Below are positions 22,367-33,272 of a DNA stretch of 64,000 nucleotides, piece by piece. Both the position numbers and the translations under genes were made by a program. Under the pieces are notes generated by a model. It did not search any database. It was given only the letters and a program-made list of their open reading frames with translations, and was not told the DNA's origin. The stretch's first letter is position 1, and each line of letters opens with the position of its first letter. Location of the stretch: NCBI GenBank assembly GCA_015680685.1, contig MNCI01030955.1, positions 1,009,579 to 1,073,578 of the forward strand, in the 5' to 3' direction. The stretch comes from Gnetum montanum. Taxonomy: Eukaryota > Streptophyta > Gnetopsida > Gnetales > Gnetaceae.

Positions 22367-23270
22367 TGATGAGCAGCGAGGTACCCCTACTCCCAACCAT
22401 GTGAATCACTGGAGTTCACATGCGACTCGGTCGAATTCCATAGACTGGAAGCACTTTGCATACACCAAACCCTAACCAGCAAAACCTTGTGTTAGAATGA
22501 TCGTTGTCTTCCCAACCTCACTTGTGGTGTTTTGATGCGATAGTTAAGTGAGATTGAGGCAAATGATTTTTATGGCTTTTCTCTTTATCTTCCTAAGTCT
22601 AATTCTTGGAATGAAATGTAAGGAATCGAATATTACGTAATCTATAATTATCCTAATCTATCTCTTAACTTTTCCTAGCATAAGTATCCGATCCCATCTT
22701 TTGTGCACATCCTGAGCATCCCCTAACCACTACTAGGATACCAGACATTAAGCATCACTAGGTTTCCAGTTGTTGGGTTTACATTCGAGATGGTCGTACT
22801 TATGGTTTGTTACAAGCTATAAAAGAGCGATGACGATTAAAGTGATAACAATGAAAACTTAAGGAATTATTAAAGCATAGCAATATTAAACTATTAAATG
22901 CTCAAATGACTAAGTCTAATTGCTACAAGGAATGCTTGAAAAGCTCATGTTTATTGCCGATCACACCAATGGGCTTAGGTACATTAGTGCTCGAATAAAG
23001 AGCCAGACACCTTTCTCACACCTACTATGGGGACTTGGAAAATATTCTAAGTCTTGTAGAAACAAACTGCAAGAGCTTTGCTACAACTACCAAAAAGATA
23101 CCTAAGTGTGGTGGAAGCACACTTATTTATAGGCTAGAATAGGCACTGCATAAACGAGGCCACGTAGATGCATGGACAGATGCTTCGATGGGGCTGCGTT
23201 GGTGTGGCCGTGTATACGGGTCCCTATATACATGGCCTAGTCGATGCATTGACTGCTTAGAACTTCATCA
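22367..23270 (-). repeat. Element D 3' LTR (904 bp)
   Basis: Ends TGATGAGCAG and CTTCATCA, next to the polypurine tract. On the minus strand: palindromic module (about 23150-23255), TATA-type CTATAAATAA near 23123-23132, AATAAA at 22950-22955. Its partner is 33273-34181. Confidence 0.9.
23150..23255 (-). repeat. Palindromic module in 3' LTR of D
   Basis: Contains GGCCGTGTATACGGGTCC, CCTATATACATGGCC and CCTAGTCGATGCATTGAC, imperfect palindromes built round TGTATAC and GTCGAC-like words. The same words occur in the internal block of this element (26793-26866). It lies upstream of the TATA box on the minus strand. Confidence 0.75.
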
Positions 23271-23310
23271 TACCCCCACGATTGAGTAAAAACTCGTCCT
23301 TGAGTTTCAT
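23271..23310 (-). promoter_or_regulatory. Element D polypurine tract region
   Basis: On the minus strand CGTGGGGGTA immediately precedes the 3' LTR, behind a GACGAGTTTTTACTCAAT phrase shared with B and F. This would prime plus-strand DNA synthesis. Confidence 0.8.
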
Positions 23311-23500
23311 TACAATTTCGAAGGTATGAAGTTCTAATTATAACACACATGACACAACACTAACTTTACTAACGCACTACGTGCCCAAGTGTATAGAGAA
23401 GGAAAAATTACAAAATGGTGGTGTTTAGAGATAAAATTGAATACCTCAACGATCCTGGATTCTGTACTGTGCTGAAGGATGTAAAAATTGCTGGAGAAGA

Positions 23501-26346
23501 TCACACCATCCCTGGTGGCGGTGGTTCTGACAAACCTTCACTAGCCTCTAGTGCATGTGGCGGTGGTGGTGTGGACGATGGTTGTCCCGTAGCAACTGCA
23601 ACTTACAGAGGCAATCGTAAAGCCTCCAAGAGAGCCCTCATTTTCTCTTCCTTGCTTCTGGGATCATTCACTATTCAAGCAGCTTCGCCAATGTGTGTTG
23701 GGACTAGAACCTCCTAAGGGCATGGAAGTGCAGGAAAGAGTTCTTTTAGATTGACAAACTATGCCGCAAACTATTTTCGTTTGATGTCGAACACTCAGAT
23801 TGATGTCTGCAGCTACTAGTTGTCATTCATTCATCGAGCCAAGTTCTCAGCGACTACACATTGCCCTTCAAAATGCATGTGGAGAACCTTGAGTTTAGCA
23901 TTTGCTATTTCCAATTTTTGTTTTGTTGCTTTATGTGCTTGGAACTTTCCTTTGTATAAAAAATACGAGGTGGCCACTTGCTTTTCTAGGTCAGACCACA
24001 GTCTTCCACCTGTTCGCATAGCTAGGTTTGCATAACGAAGGTTGGCTAACTCCATGTACTCTGTTATTTTTTCAACCTATAGTTCCTTGAGGTGGATCTT
24101 AGCCTGGTTGCAGGAGTTCAATCCATCAAAGATGGGTTGCCACACCTTGCCTCCTTCTTAGAGCTGCTAGAGCACTTAGTTCAATTTGGCTTTTGTGACT
24201 TGAATATGCTTTTCATTCATTTCCTTCTACAATCCCACTTGGTCCTTGTAATGATTTTTAACATTTTCAAACTTAAGGGCTTCATTTTTCCAAGTAGTGA
24301 TTTCAATGGCTGATTTTGTCACAAGGCTCGAACCTCCTCCATAGATAGATTTTGATTTTCGATGGTCAACCTCCTCACATTAGCATTTGCCCTAGCTAGC
24401 TCCTTCTACTATTGGTGGATAAAGCTTTTCATGTGCTGATTTTTAGCACCAACATTATGTAGGTAATGAACTTTCATGGTCAACCTGACATTCTCCTGGT
24501 GAACCTCTGTCAAGTCCTTGTTTAGGTGATATGTATGAGCGTCTGTCAAGGAGTTATCAAAGATCACTGACTCTCGCTCATCCTCAACTATCTGGAGTTT
24601 GACTTGAAGCTATTGAAAAGCTTCATCTCTGGTAAGTTCATGGTTGAGGAGAGCTGGATTGGCAAGTTGGACCCTTAATTAGGCAACATCTATTGCCAAG
24701 CATTGATAATTTGCTTGAGATACTTCGAGTTGCCTCTCCAAGATGCCCCTTGCCGAGAGCAACTCCGACTGGGTTGCAGTGATGTTATCCAGAAGATCAA
24801 AGACATCCAGAAGTGGTTGCCCGGTTCCCACTAGTCAGTCCTACAGTTCTTCATGTTGGGCTGCATTGATCCTACTACGTGAAGTCCCTGTATACACTTG
24901 TACATCTTCAAGTCCATGTACATCTGGTACAGGTGCCGCCAGTGCATTAAGGGCCGTAGAAATTGTGTTAACAACCACTTCAACCGCAATTTCCTATCCC
25001 TGATGCTACATCACTAGGACTGTCACCCCCTCTCTATCCTCCAAGTGTACCAAAAAAGTAGTAGTATTTCCTAAAATTTTAGGAAATAATTGTTGGGTGG
25101 ATACCGTTACTTTTTAGACACTAGGATTAGTTCTTGCGGGTACTTGTGTTCGAGTGACAGAGAACATCGGCCCTACTGTCTCTAGTAGACATATTGATTG
25201 AGCTACTTGCTCTAGATGGCTCATTGCAGGGCGATAGACTAAAGGGTCTTCTCCTTCACTAGTCCCTACAGATTGCTCTTGTTGGCTCAAGAGCGATTGT
25301 TGGATCTCACGTATATGTTCTACGATTATTTATGAACCTAACCTCATTATTTGCACAGGCGGTGGAGGTGGTTGATGGTCTTTCTCAATTCGTGTGGTGG
25401 CTGGAGTCTTATCTTTCATCATCTCCCATCATGAGGCAATTGGGGCATGCTAAAGTGTATAGTTGGCGTACCATGCTATCCCTGCTCGTTTGCATAATTT
25501 CTTGATTAAGTAGGGAAAGGGTAGAGCCCGCCTTCCACGTTTGCTTTTAGTGAATCTTTTTTCAATCTCCAAAAACAACAATTATGGAAGGGTCATTGGG
25601 AATTTTCTACTTAGAGCAGCACATGCACGAGTAGAGAAGGTAGTGATCTTGTTGGGTCTTACCGTTGGATTCAAATGGTAAGATGCAATTTTTGAATATA
25701 CCCTCTCTGTGGTGGTCAAAGTGCCAAACTCTTTATGATCCATCCCATAGCACCACCTGGTCCACTTCCCTTTTACCTTGGGATCTACTTGCTTAGGGAT
25801 CTTTGCCATATCAGCTTCAGTCTCTGGCAACCCCAGAGCTTGTGCGATCACTTCTGTAGAGTAAGAGACATAGATGTCCTTGATTCTTACTCTGGACCCC
25901 AGTTGCCAATTTGTCCAAAAGAGTTAAGTCTCTCCTAAATACCATTCACCACTAGATGTGATGATTGGCCACATAGGAGAGTTTTGCAATTGGAGCTTTA
26001 CATCTTCTGATGCATTCTTAAGAAATGGTCCAAAGTTTAACTCTTGCAGGACCATTCGTTGTACCTTCCTTGGCCTAATAGCATCAAGACATGCCTGGGT
26101 CAGGGTGACCTCAGGCTATGGCACTATCGTCGGAGTCTCATCCCCTTACGATTGTTCATTGGAGATCTCCTCTTCAGGAATCTGATGAACAAATTCCACA
26201 TCAGGTTCTTCATGGAGGGGGCCAGTTGCATGGGATCCCTCCACGTGCTCTGGGTGCCACACACCTCATCCTCTTCCCGTTCTTGGTCACTTGTCCTTTG
26301 GTTGTGATGGTCCTTCTCCCCTTGGATGCCTTAGTTTTGGTGCCAT
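23501..26346 (-). pseudogene. Element D third ORF (transposase-32-like plus coiled coil)
   Basis: Starts with ATG at 26346 (MAPKLRHPRGEG) and ends at a TGA at 23501-23503 whose context (P-P-x-x-stop-S-S-P) is conserved in F. Order: basic N-terminus; domain with EWYLGET and YSTEVIAQALGLPE motifs (25582-26000); HKEFGTLTTTERVYSKIASYHL; a long central part of low conservation; a helix-rich segment (23831-24055: LEKQVATSYFLYKGKFQAHK, KLEIANAKLKVL) likely a coiled coil; and a C-terminal domain matching B and F. It has many stops and frame changes. Position corresponds to the Athila envelope-like ORF, but I see no membrane segment. Function unknown. Confidence 0.7.
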
Positions 26347-26625
26347 TTACAATCAAACATAATCATTAATTAAATTGTGCACAAGTTGCTCAAAATGACC
26401 CTCATACACCTTTTCAGTTTGACTAAGTTATGGTGCTAGCATGTGCATCCCATTAAATTTCCCGAGGTATTAGTTGATGGTTTAGAAACAAAAATAATGA
26501 TGTATGAGTTGTAGGTTAAACTGTTGTTTTTGCTTTTATCTCCTAAGAGGTGTTAAGTCTTTAATAATTGTAAGTTAATTAATTAATTTTTATATGGACC
26601 TCACACCCCACAATTGAGAGCATAC
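26347..26625 (-). other. Element D candidate leader intron before the third ORF
   Basis: Minus strand: a donor GAAG/GTATGC at 26625 and, 279 bases later, TTGTAA directly before the ATG. F has a 289-base counterpart with donor AGAG/GTAAGC and acceptor CGTAG/ATGG. In D the acceptor AG has become AA. Splicing is inferred from conserved position and signals. Confidence 0.5.
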
Positions 26626-26772
26626 CTTCGGTTGCAAAAGAGGAAAAGGATAGGTTGATTAGGATGCGTGATAGATAATGTAAGTTCTTGAAAGAAGAAG
26701 TGCGGTGGAAAAATTGAAAAACTCCCTCCCAATTTGTATGGAAAATGATAAAAAACACATGGTGTAATGGGG

Positions 26773-26866
26773 GTATATATAGAGGTTTTACGCTACGTCG
26801 ACGGGGCCATGTATACGCGGCCGTGTATATGCAGGGGGCTATGTATACAGGGCCTAGTCGACGTAG
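26773..26866 (-). promoter_or_regulatory. Element D internal palindromic block and TATA box
   Basis: The block at 26793-26866 opens with CTACGTCGAC and closes with GTCGACGTAG, a perfect 10-bp inverted repeat. Just inside, GGGGCCATGTATAC faces TGTATACAGGGCC, so the arms can pair over more than 20 bases with few mismatches. On the minus strand a TATA box (TCTATATATAC, 26773-26782) follows within 11 bases. The words match those of this element's LTR U3. It probably drives the third ORF. Confidence 0.72.
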
Positions 26867-27600
26867 GGTTGTTGTGAGCATTGACCAGCGTTGACCATAC
26901 AAATAAAAGCTCGAAAAAGTGATTTAAAATGCCAAATTGGGGTGGTTTAAGAGCTTGAGAGACCAAGGACTCAGCTAAAAGAAAGAGGAAGGGAAGTGGG
27001 GTGAGAAAAAGAGTCAAAAGTAGGAGAATGTTGTGAGAAAGAACTCTGTGGAGAAGAATTCGAGCGATGGGTAGCACAAAAACAATCAATCAATAGAAGC
27101 AAGAGGATGGGAGACTAACAAACGGAACCAAGGATATGCAAGTGGATCCTTCCCATAGTAGGCAGAAGCCTTAGTAGCCCTTGCATATCGTCAACATCAG
27201 AGTCTGTGGACCCTGAAGTCAAGGAATAGTGACTGCAAGTTAATACTCTCATCCATGAGAACCTGTTGAAGCATTATGAGTTCACAGAAATCACGACAAA
27301 CCATCAAAACATAAGACAGGAAGTGAGGTGAGTCGTGGAGAGAAATGGATGAAGAGGTAGGAGTGGGAAGTGGAATTCTGGTTATCAATCACATGAAACC
27401 CCATGTGAAATTATGGTTAAGTAACTGGGTAGGACCTTTCTCGAGTTCAGACCCAAAACCAACCACATACAGTGACATCGCAGCAACATGCGAAGACTCG
27501 TCCACCCCCAAGGGTATAAGAATGCACCCATAGAAAACCACCACTCCAACATGCGTGAGAGGAAGGAAGTGAAACGGGGCTAAGTTAGAGGGGATGAAGC
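26867..27600 (-). other. Element D spacer between integrase and internal promoter
   Basis: No open frame worth naming. It matches the spacer of F (around 43130-43500) in short stretches. At its right end it abuts a truncated integrase, so a deletion removed the integrase C-terminus and the first part of the spacer. Confidence 0.6.
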
Positions 27601-28260
27601 AAGTCCCATAAGTAGTGCTTGCCCATTGGCTTGGGGGTGATAAGGTGTTGTAAATTTATCAGCGACCTCCAAGTGTTACATGAGTTTACGAAAAGTGATG
27701 CCCATGAAATGTGTTCCATTTTCTGAGACAAGTGCGTGTGGCACTCCAAACCTATTTACAATTTGTTGTTGGAGAAATCGTGCAATGGTGTTTGAGGAAT
27801 AGTCGATGACGGTTATCACCTCTACCCACTTTGTGCAGTAGTTAACAATGATGATGATGTATGCCTTTCCATTGGACATGGGTGTGATGGGACCCATGAA
27901 GTCGATGCCCCAAATGTCAAAGGGTTCTAGTGGTTAGATCCACTATTGAGGTCCCTCCATTCATGCAAACATCCCACCGTCTCTCTGACATTGTTCACAG
28001 GAGCAGGCAAACCAGTGGGCATCCCTTAAGAGTGTAGGTGAGTAATATCCTATAAGAAGGATCTTAATGGTTGTGTGTTGTCCAACATAGTGGCCCCCAC
28101 AAGGGCCCTCATGAGCATTTTGAAGGATGCATAGTATATCATCATTAGGGATGCACCATTGAACAAAGCCATCTACGCACACCTTATAAAGGTGGCCATT
28201 GATTTCCATGAAGCACTTGGCCTTATGGAGAAACTATTATTTCTGCCGATGGTCCCACTT
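27601..28260 (-). pseudogene. Element D integrase, C-terminus deleted
   Basis: Integrase inserts element DNA into the chromosome. The zinc-binding HHCC region lies at 27961-28209 (HEGPCGGHYVGQH and CSCEQCQRDGG). The catalytic core starts with FDIWGIDFMGPITP (about 27890-27920); the second catalytic position, usually SDNGTHF, reads SENGTHF (about 27710-27730), replacing the aspartate. Frame is shared with RNase H and RT. The [10 protein letters not shown]-like motif near 27640 is altered and the rest is lost. Confidence 0.8.
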
Positions 28261-28803
28261 CTTTGGCAATTCCTGGGTTGTGAGATAGGTGAGGATGTGG
28301 CTGAACCAAGGTGATTCTTTGGGCACCTACATATCGATTGCTCCTAGGAAGAGGAGTTCATTTGGAAATTGGTCGAAGAGTGGCTCCTCCTCCTCTATGT
28401 TATCCCATTGTAATTGAGAGAAGTGGTCAGCAACCACATTTTCAGTTCCCTTCCGGTCTACCATAGTGAGGTCAAATTCTTGAAGAATCACCAGCCACCA
28501 TATGATATAGGGGCTCACTGTTGGTTTGTTCATCAGGAACTGGATGGCACTGTGGTCAGTATGCACAAACACCTTGTATCTAGGCACATAGTGTCAGAAT
28601 TTTTCCAAGGTGAACAACACCGCCATTAACTCTTTTTTAGTGGTGGTGTAATTAAGTTGAGCACCCACAATGCTATGGCTTGCACAATGAACATAGTATG
28701 GGCATTTCTGGTTGTCCAACGTTGGCTTCCAACGCGTAGTTGGATGCATCCATCATGATGTGGAAGGGTCTAGACCAATTAGGTGCCCATAGAATTGGAG
28801 TTT
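28261..28803 (-). pseudogene. Element D RNase H
   Basis: Removes RNA from the RNA-DNA hybrid. The translated pattern includes AHYAECMPR-like decayed text around 28560-28720, YKVFVHTDHSAIQFLMNK (28520-28580) with the catalytic-type aspartate in TDH, and DRKGTENVVADHFSQLQ (28420-28470), where DH is the last conserved pair. An open piece spans 28327-28587. Stops interrupt the upstream part. Confidence 0.75.
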
Positions 28804-29720
28804 CTATTTAAGTGTTTGGAATGCAGATTCACATTCCTTGGTCCAGATGAATGGAGCATCTTTCTTTATGAGGTCCACCAACGGCTTGGTGATCTTTGAG
28901 AAATTTTCAATGAAGCATCGGTAGTAACCAGTGTGACCAAGGAATGACTGAACATCTTTTACAGTGCTTGGTTGACTAGTGATTCCTTGGATGACCTTGA
29001 TCTTTTTAGGATCCATGCTAATCCCTGCTTGTGAAATACGGTGCCCCAGAACAGTGTCCTCTTGGACCATTAAGTGGCTCTTTTGCTAGTTGAGTTGTAG
29101 ATTAGTTTCCGCACATCTTTTTAGGACTTGCTCAAGGTGGTCCAAGGCTTGTTCAAACATGGCTCCATAGGTAGAGAAGTCATCCATGAAGACTTCTAAC
29201 CCATTGCCAATTTGCTGTTGGAAGATGCTGAGGACAAGGCATTGGAAAGTGGCAGGCACATTACATAGGCCAAAGGACATCATTTTTTATGTGAAAGTCC
29301 CCTAGGGACTTGTAAATGTTATTTTGGCTTGGTCTTTTAGCACGATTTGGATTTGATTATAGCCACTATAACCATCCAAAAAGCTATAATAATAATGCCT
29401 TGCTATGGTATCCAACACCTGGTCCAAAAATGGGAGCGGAAAGTGATCCTTGAAGGTAGGCATGTTGAGCACTCAGAAATCTATACAAACCCTCTATTTG
29501 CCACCCTTATTTGGCAAAATAACAAGTGAGCTAACCCATTCACTATCTGAAATGGATTAGATGAACCCTGCTTTCAGCAACTGCTCGATTTCATCTTTGA
29601 TGACTTGCTTCAATTTGGGGTTCAATTACCTTTGTGGTTGTCATCGTGGTTTCATGGAGGGTTCAATATAAATTTGATGTTGGCAAACCCTGGGATCAAC
29701 CCCTATTAATTCAAGATATG
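28804..29720 (-). pseudogene. Element D reverse transcriptase
   Basis: Motifs on the minus strand: a decayed VPKKGGK block (about 29490-29530), FLDGYSGYNQI-like (about 29350-29390), FGLCNVPATFQ (29250-29280), catalytic FMDDFS (about 29180-29200) intact, then [18 protein letters not shown] (about 28920-28970) in the open segment 28804-29070. A stop near 29085 splits the domain. The same frame continues into RNase H. Confidence 0.85.
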
Positions 29721-30179
29721 ACCATGCAAATGCAGCATCCCATTTGTTCACCACCTTCAGCAACTTCTTTTGTTCAGGAGCAACAGTGGCATTGATAATT
29801 ACCGATTTCCCATTCTACAAAAATGCATATTCTAAGTGGGTCTATAAGGATTTGAGTTCCAGGGGCTCCTGTTTAAAAATTTCAAGGATTTGCAACTTTC
29901 CCTAATCATCATGGTCATCAACAGTGAATACTTGTTGATGGACCTCTTCCAAATCATCCATGCTTTCAACATAGGTGCATACAAGCCCCTCAGATGGTTC
30001 CATGCATAAAGTGCTGCTAGTAGGGTTAGCAGTCAGCCATTGGGTGCCTTCTTGATTTGTGGCTACTGTGTACAGGCATTGTTGAACCTATAATTCCTTG
30101 GTACATCGACTACATGCTTGAATATATGTCCGCTTAGCAGATCATAGCTGTTGCACACAGTTGCACCTGGAGTCACTAT
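29721..30179 (-). other. Element D protease-RT linker
   Basis: Degraded linker homologous to 830-1194 of element A, including the QWLTANPTSSTLCMEPSEG-like stretch (about 29990-30050). No separate gene. Confidence 0.6.
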
Positions 30180-30650
30180 ACACAATGCATGGAATGCACT
30201 TCTTCTTGATCTTTCCAAAAGGATTTTCCTTTGAAATTTCAAGGGAAAGATCTCGGAGTCCTAATCTTGCATCCACCGTGCTTAGCTAGACTCTTCCCAT
30301 TATGATTGGAAAGTTTCCCTTGCAATTCTCCAAATGAATGAGAAGGAAGTCGACAGGATAGGACCACCCACAAATGATGGTCAAAATTTCTTCTAATAAT
30401 CCTAAGGGTACAGTAATGGATTGGTTTGCCAACTCGAGCTGAATGTTTCTCTTCTTTAATAGGGGAGGTTCCAAGTCTTGTACATGTCATGTGAAATCAA
30501 GTTGACTTCTGACCCCGAATCCAGAAGAGCTTTACATGGCTCATTTCCTGCAACTTGAAGATAGATGAGGGGGATTCCCAGATTAGTCAATTTCTAAGGA
30601 AGATGGCTTGTCTTTATCTAGTCCATCATAGCGTGTGTGAGCATGACGGT
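30180..30650 (-). pseudogene. Element D protease
   Basis: Minus strand: GIPLIYLQVAGNEPCKALLD then active site DSGSEVNLIS intact (about 30490-30520), LELANQSITVPLG (about 30430-30460), GWSYPVDFLLIHLENCKGN and FPIIMGRV. An open piece covers 30286-30474; the following stop falls in the R-A-W motif. Catalytic aspartate is kept, unlike in element A. Confidence 0.8.
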
Positions 30651-33108
30651 CTGTACATTGGAGGGCATTTGGTTTGAAGGTTGCTCAAAGGGTGGAATAG
30701 TGGAGGTGATTGGAGGCTTAGAGGCACTAGCCATAGGTGCGTGTGAGGGTATGTTTGGGTTATTAGGCTGAAAAAGGGATATTTCCATGGCTTTGCTTCT
30801 GGTCCACTTCGCTAAGGAGTCGGTTGTAAGTTTACAGCCCTCATAACGTTACATTGCTATGGCTGTGGTGGTATTTCCCCCTGCATAGGTGGAGCAGGTG
30901 GTAGCTGAGTGAGATGTTGTTGAGTAGGGACGACATGAGAAGGTGATGGAGGGTAGTAGAGATGTGGGTTCTCCCCCTAAGTGATGGAGATTGTACTTAG
31001 AAGTATTCTAGGGGTGGTAATGATTTTGAAAGGTTGTGTGACTAGAAGAGTCCCACGGGGAGATAAGTTGCTGAACATAGTACCCATAGGGATCTGGCTA
31101 CCGGTAAGGGTATTGCTACCTTGGAGGTGGCATCCTCCATGATTGTGGATGCTGCCATTGCTGAAAATATTCATAAGGTTGTGGTGGTGCTCCACTTGGA
31201 TAATATCCTTGCTATTGGTGGAACTACTTGGGATTGCCTTGTGGGTAAGGCAACCTTTAGGGTGTTTGCCTCTTTGCCAAGCAAGGATTCAACGCATATA
31301 CCTCAAACTCTTGTAGGTGTGACACCATGGGATAACACCCCTTAGGATGTTCATATTGGCATATGTCACATCCATCATCTCCTTCTATATCAGAGTCTAC
31401 AACCTGTTCTGCTACAACAACTTTGCCCTTACCTTTATGGTAGGCACGTTCAGCTTCCTTTCTCCTACATCGATCACGATCATTACTTTGCTCTTTGGAT
31501 TCCTCTACAATTTTTAGAACACTTTGAAATTTTTCATCTAAAGAGTCTCACATCTTATCAACCTTTGTCGATATTTTAGAAGCAAATTTTTGTAGGGGCA
31601 AGGTTTTACGATTCACCGCTGCATCTAGTGGTGATTCCTCCTCATCTTCACAAAATCAGACCTCTCTCTTTCTGATGGAGGGATCCCGATTATACTTCTT
31701 TGCACTCTCCTTCTTTCTAAGTTCCCCCTCTTCTTTAGCCACTTACTCAATTAAGCATTGTAGTTGATGGTCCCTTAGCTCTAATAGTCATCCTTGGGTG
31801 TACACACCAAGGGTCTTTCTGGTTTCAAAGCGGAGCCCATCAATAATATGGTGAAGTTTTACTTGCTGAGAGTAGCCATGACCAGGGCATCGATGTAATA
31901 ATGAGTAGTATCTACTCATGGCTGCATCTAAGGTTCATGACCACCTTGCTTCCACCCTTGGATTTGGTGTCTCAGGTTAGCCACTCTGGAGTAGGTTTGA
32001 TACTTGTCATTGAAGATTTCCAGCATCGTACTCCATCTCTTAATTGATTCTGGCTCCAAAGACTGGTACCAGCTTTCTACTTCTTTGATGAGTATGCAAG
32101 GGAATAGCTTAAGTTTTTCCCAATCATTATCTATGTTCTGTAGGGTGCAAGCATCATGAGTTTGTGGATCACAATTATATCCCCCTTCAAATCTGGGGAT
32201 GTTGTTCATATCAATGCGCTTGATCTAGCTATCTTTCAGGTGCCTTTTGAACTACCTTGGCCATATTGAGCATAATTCGAGTAGCCAACAATGGTTCATC
32301 TGAGTCATAGTCCTACTAAAGGCCACGATGTCTGTGATGATTTCAGCTGCCTCTCCTTTCATGATGGTGAGACTCGTGAGATTGGTCATACCCTCCCTCA
32401 CATCATTCCCTTTGGCCCTTGCAACCACCATCACTCTGATCCTTTCTACCATGGTTACAATCAGAATCAGAATTGGACAAAGGTAAGTGGAGCAAGAGGA
32501 TGGAGAAGAGGGAGAGGAATCGCCACCACCTTGGTTTCGATATCCCCCTCTACTCTAATGACAGCCTTAATCTTCATGCCCATATTTACTTGTACCATGA
32601 CCTCTCTTGCATGATCCCCCATCCTCCTGGGGATCCCGGTCACGTGGTTGCTTTTTTTGAATGATGGACTAAATGATCTGATGCCTTAGAGGAAGTTCGA
32701 CCAAATGGGAGTCATGAAAGATAGGTTCCTCATCATCCTGTAGTCCTTGCAAGAGTAAGGGGTTATTAAACTATTTCCCCTTCATGTGTTCATACCATTC
32801 TATTTGCTATTGGTCTCATACATGTTGTGCCTTAGTTGGACAATAGTTCCAATAGTTATGATCCTCCATGACATACTCCACACATCAGTCCGAATGCCTA
32901 GTTTGGCAAGATTGTGGAATAGCATTCTAGGAGTTGATCAGTTAGGCGGTAGTATGATGTTGCCCTCCATGTCCTACCAGTGCAAATGCTCATCCTGATG
33001 TAGGATAAAGGTGAAGTCGGGGAGATATTCATCTGGATGCATGTATACCACCTAACATTCTTGTGGCACTGGTGGGTTGGATCCATCTTGCCTATGAGAA
33101 GAAGACAT
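30651..33108 (-). pseudogene. Element D gag
   Basis: Start at 33108 (MSSSHRQDG). N-terminal motif FTFILHQDEHLHW (about 33000); capsid domain in the open piece 31928-32209 (NNIPRFEGGYNCDP, WYQSLEPESIKRWSTMLE, LRHQIQGWKQG); zinc-knuckle-like CDICQYEHPKGC at about 31325-31375, spacing C-X2-C-X3-H-X3-C; Pro/Gln/Tyr-rich tail (30900-31300). At least one frame change lies upstream of 32209. Homologous to A, C and F over its whole length. Confidence 0.8.
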
Positions 33109-33253
33109 TTTGGACGTTAGACAATCCACTGATGGGTGTACCTTATTTTTTACTTAGACTGCCTAGCGTGCGTAAATTTTACTATCTTGGGTTTGTTCCA
33201 ATGATGTGAATGATAATTTTGCTAAGGTTAGATGACATATGTAAGACTAACAG

Positions 33254-33271
33254 TCCTTAGCAATGGCGCCA
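33254..33271 (-). promoter_or_regulatory. Element D primer binding site
   Basis: TGGCGCCATTGCTAAGGA on the minus strand, next to the 5' LTR; a few transitions away from the intact tRNA-Asp site of element A. Confidence 0.82.
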
Positions 33272-33272
33272 A

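Noticed and set aside
23415-23717. Plus-strand open frame of 100 codons with glycine-rich patch
   Set aside because: It lies antisense to the C-terminal proline-rich end of the element D third ORF; GGG runs mirror Pro codons.
26793-26866. Foldback block as an independent miniature transposon
   Set aside because: No target duplication is visible and comparable blocks occur at the same position in C and F, so it belongs to the element.
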